Notes: generated by a model from the letters alone, not told the origin. Shown: positions 1 through 5,003, counted from the stretch's first letter. The stretch is 8,468 bases of DNA from Candidatus Methanophaga sp. GoMg3.2 (GCA_013180565.1 QBUN01000326.1:1-8468), one strand, 5' to 3'. Numbers and translations: made by a program.

Positions 1-1
1 A

Positions 2-67
2 AAAAAAGGGATGACTGCAGTTGAAAACGGAAACTACACTATCAAACCACAAAAAACTAAAAATTAG
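2..67 (+). CDS. 3' end of an unidentified plus-strand reading frame (partial)
   Basis: An open frame enters from the left edge and ends at TAG 65-67. Its last residues read MTAVENGNYTIKPQKTKN, preceded by KKG. The frame converges on the DUF2283 gene, with only 3 nt between the two stop codons, which fits a real gene end. The tail loosely resembles the variable tails that follow the zinc ribbon in some archaeal TnpB/OrfB transposases, but 21 residues cannot establish this. It could also be a chance open frame. Confidence 0.3.
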   Translation, partial: KKGMTAVENGNYTIKPQKTKN

Positions 68-70
68 AAT

Positions 71-193
71 TTATTTTCCGGTGGCCCCTAAGTCTATGAT
101 TACCCCTTCCCTTATCTCCTCGCTTATTTCATAATCACCATCTCTAAATTTTATGTACATCGCATCCGCTTCAGAGTCATATCTTATTTCCAT
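71..193 (-). CDS. Short DUF2283-family protein (40 aa)
   Basis: The protein begins MEIRYDSEADAMYIKFRDGD and continues with ISEEIREGVIIDLGATGK. This matches the DUF2283 pattern of a YD-x-EADA-x-YI strand pair followed by an acidic stretch and a GVIIDL strand. Family members usually run to about 50-70 residues and end in a GIEIL-type strand. This one stops at residue 40 without it, so it is a short variant or has lost its 3' end. The start is supported by AGGAGGTGA just upstream, partly inside the end of the preceding frame. DUF2283 proteins often sit next to DUF4258 proteins as a putative toxin-antitoxin pair. Here only the tail of a DUF4258-like frame survives, 3 nt upstream, so the gene may be an orphan partner. 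The molecular function of DUF2283 is not known. Confidence 0.7.
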   Translation of the reverse strand: MEIRYDSEADAMYIKFRDGDYEISEEIREGVIIDLGATGK

Positions 194-196
194 TTT

Positions 197-328
197 TCAC
201 CTCCTAAAATACCTCCTTGGATCCGTCCTATATGCAGAAACAACAATTAGTTTGTCATTCTTTAAAATTATAAACAGAATGTTTTTTCGGCTCGTAGGGG
301 ATCGTTCTAAGTTCAAAAAGCAGAAATC
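197..328 (-). pseudogene. 3' remnant of a DUF4258-like toxin gene
   Basis: Upstream of the DUF2283 gene an open frame ends at TGA 197-199 and contains KNDKLIVVSAYRTDPRRYF. This resembles the last two strands and basic tail of DUF4258 proteins (a hydrophobic strand, a polar turn, IVV-x-AY, then a charged tail). The frame is closed by TAA at 329-331 and contains no ATG or GTG, only a TTG at 316, so the N-terminal half of the domain with its usual His-containing helix is missing. The 3' end still abuts the DUF2283 start, as in intact pairs. I read it as a truncated toxin left after rearrangement beside the HicB gene. The family call rests on a short match. Confidence 0.45.
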
Positions 329-678
329 TTAGGCAGGGAATAATTCTTCTCGACATCTTCTATTTCATCAATTGCATATTGAAGGTAACATCCGCCAATC
401 GCCGGGATTTTATCGCCGAAGCGAAGCGCCGTAATTATCCATGCTTCTATTGCATCCTTAGCCATCTCCACAGCCTCTCCTCTTGTTATACCCCAGGTGA
501 TGCATCCAGGAAGCACAGGCACTTCCACCGTCCAGGATGCATCTTCATTCCGAGAAAATCTCGCATGGCTCAAAGCCAGCCTTACATACTGCTCAAAAGT
601 TATCTTGTCTGCCTGTTTCACCCCTCTCACCCCTTTAATCTTTTTCTCCCATGGCAATGTGATAGAAGCAGCCCCCAT
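313..678 (-). CDS. HicB-family (UPF0150) antitoxin-like protein
   Basis: This 121-residue protein carries a HicB fold at about residues 28-92. SWTVEVPVLPGCITWG forms the first strands and turn, followed by GEAVEMAKDAIEAWI and a GDKIP exit, the usual order in HicB/UPF0150 proteins. HicB proteins normally neutralise HicA mRNA-cleaving toxins and may repress their own operon. The start is ATG 676-678, chosen because AGGAGG (688-693) lies 9 nt upstream and a TATA-like box lies at 715-727. A longer open frame to 783 runs into the decayed gene behind it and is rejected. The C-terminal tail (about residues 95-121) is acidic and shows no obvious DNA-binding domain. No hicA lies in the available sequence on either side, so this is an orphan HicB or a member of a non-toxin UPF0150 group. 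Confidence 0.75.
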   Translation of the reverse strand: MGAASITLPWEKKIKGVRGVKQADKITFEQYVRLALSHARFSRNEDASWTVEVPVLPGCITWGITRGEAVEMAKDAIEAWIITALRFGDKIPAIGGCYLQYAIDEIEDVEKNYSLPKISAF

Positions 679-687
679 GATTATTCT

Positions 688-727
688 CCTCCTATGACAG
701 GATTGTTGTAATGGCCTATAAATATAG
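688..727 (-). promoter_or_regulatory. TATA box and Shine-Dalgarno for the HicB-like gene
   Basis: On the minus strand CTATATTTATAGG (715-727) reads as an archaeal TATA element. Transcription would start near 695, giving a leader of about 17 nt. AGGAGG at 688-693 then precedes ATG 678 by 9 nt. This arrangement decides the start codon and shows that the gene has its own promoter, next to the end of the GMP-synthase fragment. Confidence 0.5.
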
Positions 728-1237
728 TCATTCCGAAAAAATATGTGTGGGTTTGTTTTGATATCCATAACTTTTCGGGTCAATATCTATCTGTTCAAAG
801 ATGTTGTGCTGTGTCTTGATTCCCTTCACCGTCTCAAAAATATCTGCCGTTATCGTTCCTTGCACTAAATAATTAGCGTTCTCATCTCGCACAATCCTTG
901 CAAGGACAGAATAGAACGTATTTCGAAATGCTTTCCTCTTCTCTTAGGGCTCAGTAATTCCTTTTAAAGCATCAAAAAACTCCGTAGCTGCATCTACCTG
1001 CCTTGCATTCATATTTATTGCCTTAAAAGAGTTTGTAACGTGTTCTGCTTCGCCTTCGCGCATCAAGCCATCGTCAATGAAAACTGATACCAATCGGTCT
1101 CTTACTGTACGGTGCGTGAGCACTGCACAAGCGGTAGAATCAACTCATCCTGAAGTTGCTATGACTGTTTTTTCATCGCCTATTGTTGCTTTTACTTCAT
1201 CTACCTGCTTTTCAATAAATTTTTCCGGCTCAAACAT
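728..1237 (-). pseudogene. guaA: GMP synthase PP-loop ATPase subunit, 5' fragment with two stops
   Basis: The translation from ATG 1237 starts MFEPEKFIEKQVDEVKATIG. It continues through the PP-loop region (ATSG-stop-VDST), FIDDGLMREGEAEHV, VDAATEFFDALKGITEP, EKRKAF, NYLVQGTI and GIKTQHN. This is the N-terminal half of the archaeal GMP synthase ATP-pyrophosphatase subunit or a close PP-loop paralogue. That enzyme adenylates XMP and uses ammonia from a glutaminase partner. TGA at 1145-1147 replaces the second glycine of the SGGVDS ATP-binding motif (codon 31). TAA at 944-946 replaces a residue between EP and EKRK (codon 98). Each looks like one base change. The frame ends at codon 170 against about 305 in intact proteins, and similarity stops near the promoter of the HicB-like gene. 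The ribosome-binding site GGGAGGT (1251-1257) is still present. It is clearly non-functional, with two stops and the C-terminal half missing. Confidence 0.8.
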
Positions 1238-1332
1238 TTTTTACACTTTTACCTCCCTAACCAATATTTCAATTTCTGCTAACAAAATTAAGGGTGCTTT
1301 TACACCCCTATTTTGCCAACTTAAAAAAACCT
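1238..1332. other. Spacer between decayed genes, with a weak hairpin
   Basis: No coding signal is seen. It holds the old leader and Shine-Dalgarno (1251-1257) of the GMP-synthase fragment. It also holds GGGTG / CACCC arms at 1292-1296 and 1303-1307 with a 6-nt loop. On the minus strand the hairpin is followed by TTAATTTTG and lies about 25 nt past the stop of the second glutamate-synthase remnant. It may therefore be that gene's former terminator. Confidence 0.3.
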
Positions 1333-1421
1333 TCACGACGTCAATATCTCCTCGAACAAATCCGCCTCCAGTTCATGCAGCATTGGTATACCCGTGACTT
1401 CGGCTGCAAGCTTGCTCATTG
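1333..1421 (-). pseudogene. Remnant of a glutamate-synthase-like gene: last 28 codons
   Basis: Bases 1340-1421 are identical to 1817-1898 inside the intact glutamate-synthase-like gene. In the same frame they encode its last residues, from MSKLAAEVTG to EEILTS. Beyond the identical block the last two codons and stop differ (ACG TCG TGA here, ACC TCA TAG there), but the peptide end is the same. That pattern suggests a true paralogue 3' end, later homogenised over 82 bp, rather than a simple recent copy. The sequence upstream of 1421 is not related in this register. The 28-codon frame opens with an ATG at 1419 but has no convincing ribosome-binding site, so I treat it as a relic. Confidence 0.75.
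1340..1421. repeat. 82-bp direct repeat, copy 1
   Basis: This block is identical, base for base, to 1817-1898 (offset 477). The flanks diverge at once on the right (CC against AC). On the left the mismatches are synonymous third-position changes in the coding frame. See the remnant entry for the coding interpretation. Confidence 0.9.
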
Positions 1422-1433
1422 CCTATCCGCCAA

Positions 1434-1754
1434 TCAACTACCCAATATCTTATCCACCTCATCTTTATCCGCATCCATCACATAATCGATACCGCTGATT
1501 TCCGCTGCTTCTTTAGTCAACGCCGCTATATCATCGCGTGTAATGTACTCCAAACCAAACTTACGACTGCCGCACATCAACTGCTGCTGACCCTGCGCAA
1601 GTCTTTGCAAATAAGTGTAAAGACCTATCGCACCCGTGGGAATATCATCGAATTTCTTACCATTACCAAACTTACGCTTCAATTCCGGTGCTGTAACGAA
1701 TATCTCCTCCACGGTATTCCGAAGATATTTGTTAATAAAAAAATAGAGAGGCAG
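1434..1754 (-). pseudogene. Remnant of a diverged glutamate-synthase-like paralogue: C-terminal domain
   Basis: This frame encodes a diverged copy of the C-terminal domain (about residues 430-531) of the intact neighbour. Matching blocks include FVTAPELK against FIATEELK, GLYTYL against GVYTYL, GSRKF against GTRKF, RDDIAALTKEAAEISGI against RGDIASMSKLAAEVTGI, and KILGS against EILTS at the end. The frame stays open upstream of the first possible start (GTG 1712) to a stop at 1770-1772. Weak similarity continues over the LP...INKY segment, so the GTG is not a true start and the gene is missing its first 400 or so residues. Everything with the FMN-binding fold is gone. It lies directly downstream of its intact paralogue, as expected for a decayed tandem duplicate. 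Confidence 0.75.
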
Positions 1755-1771
1755 TAGGTTATTTAGCCTCT
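1737..1771 (-). terminator. Hairpin plus oligo-T downstream of the FrhB/GltB-like operon
   Basis: On the minus strand AGAGGC (1766-1771) can pair with GCCTCT (1747-1752) around a 13-nt loop. A run of seven T follows at 1737-1743. It lies about 40 nt past the stop of the glutamate-synthase-like gene. Archaea terminate mainly at oligo-T, and a preceding hairpin is optional, so this is a good candidate for the operon end. Confidence 0.55.
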
Positions 1772-1773
1772 AC

Positions 1774-1799
1774 CATCCATCGCAAGTTGTTATCCTCCT
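1774..1799 (-). promoter_or_regulatory. Stray Shine-Dalgarno with a five-codon stub
   Basis: AGGAGG at 1794-1799 lies just past the stop of the glutamate-synthase-like gene, followed 13 nt later by ATG 1780. The frame reads only five codons before TAA. A strong ribosome-binding site with no gene suggests the surviving start of a tandem paralogue whose 3' end is the remnant at 1434-1754. This is an inference; the motif could be chance. Confidence 0.35.
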
Positions 1800-1809
1800 A
1801 TTCAGCCCA

Positions 1810-3405
1810 CTATGAGGTCAATATCTCCTCGAACAAATCCGCCTCCAGTTCATGCAGCATTGGTATACCCGTGACTTCGGCTGCAAGCTTGCTCATTGAC
1901 GCAATATCGCCCCGGTCTATCAAATCCAGTTTGAACTTCCTTGTACCGGCAAGTAACTGTTTTAAACCGAGTCCTAACCGCTCACTTAGATATGTATAGA
2001 CCCCAACGGCAGACCAGGGTATCTCCTTGCCTATTTTACTACCGTATTCCGTTTTTAACTCCTCAGTGGCGATAAAGAACTTTTCCGGGTTATTGCCGTA
2101 TTTATTAGCGAAATCACGTGGCAATCTGCCATTTTCCGCGAGTTCCGTGTAATAAAGAGCTTTCATCGCCGCCGTTAACGGCGACCTTGCCATCGTGATT
2201 GATTTTATATACGGACCATTGCCGAAGTTGCTCATAGCAATCGTCTTGAACATCTGCGTCTCGTTGACGAACCCGCCAGCCATGCTCATGTCAGGCACGT
2301 ATTTACCTTCTCGCTCCAATATCCGTGCACACTTCAATATCTGTGCTTCTAAATACACGGTAGGCGTGCTCATCTCGTTCATCATCGGCACAGGACTCAT
2401 GCCCGTCCCGCCACCGGCGCCATCAAACGTTATGTAATCCACTTTCGCTTCCGATGCCACTTTCATCGTCCATGCAACGTCCACAGGCCGGTAAGCACCT
2501 GTTTTTATCGTTACGTATTTTGCACCTATGCCACGCAGCCATTCGACATCTTCTACAAAACCACGCTCCTCCGGGAATCCAACTCGGCTGTGTCGCTCGA
2601 AGGTCTTGAACAAGCCGTCTTTAAACGCTTCTTGAACTGCGGGGTCTTCGGGGTCCGGCTGCACGATATAGCCCCTCTTCTTCAGGTCTAATGCCCTTTC
2701 CAGAGACGATACACGTATTTCACCACCTATTGCCTTTGCTCCCTGCCCCCATTTCCTCTCCACTATGTTCACATCCAATTTAGACAGTATGTATTCATCC
2801 ACCCCGAACCTCTGGTCTTCTACATTCGTCTGCACCGCGATATCGCCATATTTGCCGTCCCAGTACTCTTTGAACAGTTTTACTCTTCGCTCCATCTCAG
2901 GCGATTTCGTCACTTTCCCGTTTGTGAATACCGATTCTTTGTCAACGCCGCAGACGTTCTCGCCTATGATGATGATTATTCCTGTGAGCGCAGCACCAAT
3001 TGCAAGTCCATCCCAGTTGTTCCTTCCCACATCTGTAGATCCGAAAGCGCCACTTGCCAGCGGTGTCTTTAACGGAATACCTCCTATCTTCGATTCTATG
3101 TTCACATTCGGAAACACAGCCATATCAGGGCTCGGTTCTATCCCTTCTGCACCTCGCAACCGTGAAAGGATATTAAAATCAGAGAAATCGAGCCCGTAAT
3201 CCTTATTTGACGCGGCAGTGCTCCAGCCATACTGCTCCGGTTCCGGATACAATACCTCTCGACCCCTAAACGTACTCTTCCCTATTTCGCATAGCACTGT
3301 ACACTCTTTCACGCATATCGGACACATTCCACTCATCGTATTCACATCTCGCCTTCTCACGGATGTTCCCGTGGTAGACCTCGCATTTGCATATATATCT
3401 GTCAT
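1810..3405 (-). CDS. FMN-binding glutamate synthase-domain protein (GltB-like)
   Basis: This 531-residue protein carries the FMN-binding (alpha/beta)8 synthase domain of glutamate synthase. Visible motifs are GAFGSTDVG and LAIGAAL (about 119-140), QGAKAIGGE (221-229) matching the usual QGAKPGEGG, a YVTIKTG strand with the likely active-site lysine K301, and DGAGGGTGMSP (328-338) for the flavin phosphate. There is no N-terminal glutaminase domain. The usual [3Fe-4S] cysteines (CHLNTC-type) are missing from the equivalent place (MARSPLTAAM, 405-414). Instead C28, C31, C35 and C39 form a short Cys cluster near the N-terminus that could hold an Fe-S centre. The start ATG lies 5 nt past the FrhB-family stop, with GGAGAGGTGAT upstream, so the two genes are translationally linked. 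Family knowledge points to glutamate formation from 2-oxoglutarate with ammonia from a partner. Another FMN reaction of this fold, such as an N-methylglutamate synthase-type reaction, cannot be excluded. Confidence 0.8.
   Translation of the reverse strand: MTDIYANARSTTGTSVRRRDVNTMSGMCPICVKECTVLCEIGKSTFRGREVLYPEPEQYGWSTAASNKDYGLDFSDFNILSRLRGAEGIEPSPDMAVFPNVNIESKIGGIPLKTPLASGAFGSTDVGRNNWDGLAIGAALTGIIIIIGENVCGVDKESVFTNGKVTKSPEMERRVKLFKEYWDGKYGDIAVQTNVEDQRFGVDEYILSKLDVNIVERKWGQGAKAIGGEIRVSSLERALDLKKRGYIVQPDPEDPAVQEAFKDGLFKTFERHSRVGFPEERGFVEDVEWLRGIGAKYVTIKTGAYRPVDVAWTMKVASEAKVDYITFDGAGGGTGMSPVPMMNEMSTPTVYLEAQILKCARILEREGKYVPDMSMAGGFVNETQMFKTIAMSNFGNGPYIKSITMARSPLTAAMKALYYTELAENGRLPRDFANKYGNNPEKFFIATEELKTEYGSKIGKEIPWSAVGVYTYLSERLGLGLKQLLAGTRKFKLDLIDRGDIASMSKLAAEVTGIPMLHELEADLFEEILTS
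1817..1898. repeat. 82-bp direct repeat, copy 2 (inside the glutamate-synthase-like gene)
   Basis: This is the matching copy of 1340-1421. It covers codons about 504-529 of the intact gene, ending two codons before the stop. Two identical blocks 477 bp apart in the same orientation could recombine and delete the segment between them, including the diverged remnant. Confidence 0.9.
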
Positions 3406-3410
3406 TTATT

Positions 3411-4529
3411 TCAATCACCTCTCCCTATTTGCAATGTAAACGAATACGGATTCGTCATACATGCAGAACAAATCTCCATCTGATCCCGTATCATACCATA
3501 ATTCCCGTATTTCTTATTTATAGCAAATCTTTCCATCTTTTCTATTCCCTCAACGCTCATCTTCTTCGTCTCTATTACCCCTGCAGAAGCAGAAGCTTTT
3601 ACAAGCTCTGCACCTACTTTTGTCCGGATTATTAATGTCGTCCATCCATCCGGCGAACCCGCAGAGCCTGCTGAAACATCTGCAAGTTGCGATGTGAAAT
3701 CTTCACATATCTTGCATGTATCCCGTACGCAATGTTCCATATCTTTTGTAGGAATACTAAACTCTTTGTCCTTTGTAACCACCATAAAGTTCCCCTTTGA
3801 AACATAAAACCGCTCCACATCCCTAATATCTATTCCTTCTCTTTCTGACAGAAACGTAACCAGGTCACGGTGCCAGAACGCTTTGGTGCCAAAAAGCCCA
3901 ATTAAAATTTTCACCCTATCCAGTTCCAAAGAGGAGTCATGGAGAGCGTGAAGCCTTCTCACTGCCTCTATATTACAGCCCGTGCCGACCATTGCGATAT
4001 TTTCATAGCCACGGTCTATCGCATTCCATACACCCAGGACAGAAGGACAAGCGGTATATTTAGGACCTTTGCCAAGCAAGACTTCTTCTGGTGTTGTTGC
4101 AACGAAAGGTTCGACTTTCCAATCTTCTGTCCTCGTAGCAACAACAGCAGCATCTATAAATCCACTTCTTACCGCTTCGTATAACATTGCAGTTACAACA
4201 CTGCCATCCTGCCCCACCGCTCTCATGCCCTTATCCGTTGCTCTTGCACTTAAAATTTCATTATAGTATCCAAGAATCCGCCCCTCGGGCGAGGACGCAC
4301 AAGGGCTGAAATCACATACGCCATATTCCATCCTCGGGCATTCCCCCTCACATAAGCGGCAAGCTGCGAATGTACGAGGGCAGAAACTGAAACAGAAGCC
4401 CTTTGACACTGTTCCCCCACAGCCCTTATCCCACACCACCTCTTCTTCGCTATACTTCTTATAATCCGGTATGAACGCTGCACATGCACCACAATAACAG
4501 CATACAGGAAGACTTCTTTCGTTTGTCAT
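3411..4529 (-). CDS. Coenzyme F420 hydrogenase/dehydrogenase beta subunit family protein (FrhB-like)
   Basis: This 372-residue protein is of the FrhB/FpoF/FdhB family, flavin proteins that exchange electrons between F420 and Fe-S clusters. The family core is visible: GQDGSVVTAML (106-116), KGPKYTACPSV (154-164), VGTGCNIEAVRRL (181-193), IGLFGTKAF (210-218), C267/C272/C275 followed by DFTSQLADVSAGSAGS, and GWTTLIIRT (295-303). The N-terminus is unusually Cys-rich, with twelve cysteines in the first 77 residues. These include CCYCGAC (10-16) and CRLCEGECP (57-65), enough for two clusters. C354 and C357 add a late pair. In the IGLF block glycine stands where many relatives have cysteine. AGGAGA lies about 10 nt before the ATG. 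The gene heads an operon with the GltB-like gene, so its likely job is to feed electrons from F420H2 to that enzyme, or to take them from it. Confidence 0.85.
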   Translation of the reverse strand: MTNERSLPVCCYCGACAAFIPDYKKYSEEEVVWDKGCGGTVSKGFCFSFCPRTFAACRLCEGECPRMEYGVCDFSPCASSPEGRILGYYNEILSARATDKGMRAVGQDGSVVTAMLYEAVRSGFIDAAVVATRTEDWKVEPFVATTPEEVLLGKGPKYTACPSVLGVWNAIDRGYENIAMVGTGCNIEAVRRLHALHDSSLELDRVKILIGLFGTKAFWHRDLVTFLSEREGIDIRDVERFYVSKGNFMVVTKDKEFSIPTKDMEHCVRDTCKICEDFTSQLADVSAGSAGSPDGWTTLIIRTKVGAELVKASASAGVIETKKMSVEGIEKMERFAINKKYGNYGMIRDQMEICSACMTNPYSFTLQIGRGD

Positions 4530-4581
4530 AAACTATGTTCTCCTACTTTCCTTTTTTAGTTGTATATCTTCTCCGTATTTA

Positions 4582-4639
4582 CTTTTCATAGTGGTCTATA
4601 TAAGACTATTTATGAACTTTTCATAAAAGTTATGAAAAG
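4582..4639. promoter_or_regulatory. Divergent promoter with three CTTTTCATA motifs
   Basis: The element at 4596-4604 reads CTATATAAG on plus and CTTATATAG on minus, so it can serve as a TATA box in both directions. On the minus strand transcription would begin near 4575, about 45 nt before the FrhB-family start. CTTTTCATA occurs at 4582-4590 and 4617-4625 (35 bp apart) and inverted at 4631-4639. AACTTTT / AAAAGTT at 4615-4631 is a perfect palindrome with a 3-nt centre. The layout suggests a regulator site on both flanks of the TATA box. No NrpR-type GGAA-N6-TTCC operator was seen here. Confidence 0.45.
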
Positions 4640-4748
4640 GGAAATGACAGGACATATGCAAAAAAGAAAAGAGATTAAAGGTGATTCTACAAAAACAAGA
4701 TTAGATAGTGGCTGTGAGGATAAGTTACAATCGGTTTTGGTCATGTAA
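4632..4748 (+). CDS. Possible 38-aa small protein or small RNA unit
   Basis: ATG 4632 opens a 38-codon frame (MKREMTGHMQKRKEIKGDST and on), rich in lysine and arginine, ending at TAA 4746-4748. A plus-strand TATA-like element at 4596-4604 would start transcription near 4626, so the message would be almost leaderless. A hairpin with seven T follows at 4763-4784. Promoter, short frame and terminator in this order are what a small transcription unit would show. I recognise no family, the codons are unremarkable, and the same stretch could instead be a non-coding RNA of about 160 nt, or nothing. Confidence 0.25.
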   Translation: MKREMTGHMQKRKEIKGDSTKTRLDSGCEDKLQSVLVM

Positions 4749-4762
4749 CTACAGCGACCAAA

Positions 4763-4784
4763 GATTCAGAAGAGTCCTTTTTTT
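4763..4784 (+). terminator. Hairpin and T7 run on the plus strand
   Basis: GATTC (4763-4767) pairs with GAGTC (4772-4776), with one G-U pair, around an AGAA loop. It is followed by C and seven T (4778-4784), then GC and four more T. It lies 15 nt past the stop of the possible small frame. Confidence 0.4.
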
Positions 4785-4852
4785 GCTTTTCTCGTGAAAA
4801 TCTGTATAATGTCGTCGTTTGCTGAACAAATACTTTTTTCTTTTAGCACAGG

Positions 4853-4877
4853 TTTTCTTTTTTTCTAAAAAAGAAAA
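4853..4877 (-). terminator. Perfect 11-bp A/T inverted repeat past the glnA remnant
   Basis: TTTTCTTTTTT (4853-4863) and AAAAAAGAAAA (4867-4877) are exact reverse complements around a 3-nt loop, 4 nt past the stop of the glnA remnant. On the minus strand it presents T-rich sequence straight after the stop. The right arm is shared with the sequence after the intact glnA (7079-7089), so it belonged to the duplicated unit. Confidence 0.5.
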
Positions 4878-4881
4878 AGTG

Positions 4882-5001
4882 TTACAGCACCGATAGATAC
4901 CCGTTCCACTCCCATCCCGTTACGTTCACAGGATCCGCAGCCCATTCTACCGTCTTTGAAATGATAAAGTTGCTGAAGATGTGCTTACCTAAAGATTCTA
5001 T
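4882..5001 (-). pseudogene. glnA: 3' remnant of a second glutamine synthetase gene
   Basis: The frame ends at TAA 4882-4884 and encodes SLGKHIFSNF, IISKTVEW, VNVTGWEW and YLSVL, which line up without gaps with the C-terminus of the intact GlnA (ALGNHTFNNF, ITSKKVEW, VNVSEWEL, YLSVL). About 22 of the last 37 residues are identical. Similarity also runs through the stop into the A-rich 3' flank: 4867-4899 matches 7079-7111 with one mismatch. The catalytic barrel and everything before the last 40 codons is absent. The fragment starts within a few bases of the pdxT stop, so a deletion joined the two. Its divergence shows a paralogue and not a recent copy of the gene at 7094. Confidence 0.85.
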
Positions 5002-5003
5002 AG

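Larger units (their letters stand above)
4749..4881. other. Non-coding spacer between small unit and glnA remnant
   Basis: No gene, tRNA or repeat array is recognised. The stretch holds the plus-strand hairpin terminator at its left and the A/T-rich inverted repeat at its right, so transcripts converge here from both sides. Confidence 0.4.

Noticed and set aside
8..50. Possible CRISPR repeat or insertion-sequence end at the left edge
   Set aside because: There is only one copy, with no second repeat, spacer or inverted partner in the window; it reads better as the end of a coding frame.
679..783. 35-residue N-terminal extension of the HicB-like gene
   Set aside because: It has no ribosome-binding site, overlaps the end of the GMP-synthase fragment in another frame, and the AGGAGG at 688-693 and TATA box at 715-727 point to ATG 678.
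1333..1419. 28-residue mini-gene copied from the glutamate-synthase-like 3' end
   Set aside because: It is an internal ATG of a larger protein with weak upstream signals, better explained as a relic.
1434..1712. 92-residue frame with a GTG start as a stand-alone gene
   Set aside because: It begins in the middle of the C-terminal domain, similarity continues upstream of the GTG, and no ribosome-binding site is seen.
379..1757. Plus-strand open frames across the left region (for example 379-711, 1077-1397, 1419-1757)
   Set aside because: Their translations are low-complexity Ser/Thr/His-rich shadows of minus-strand genes and pseudogenes with clear family matches.
2966..2980. GATGATGATGAT microsatellite
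   Set aside because: It encodes the run of isoleucines in a core strand of the glutamate-synthase-like protein (about residues 143-147) and is within normal coding variation.
4530..5003. tRNA or other structured RNA gene in the largest spacer
   Set aside because: No cloverleaf arms, TTCGAATCC-like loop or CCA end could be found on either strand by eye.
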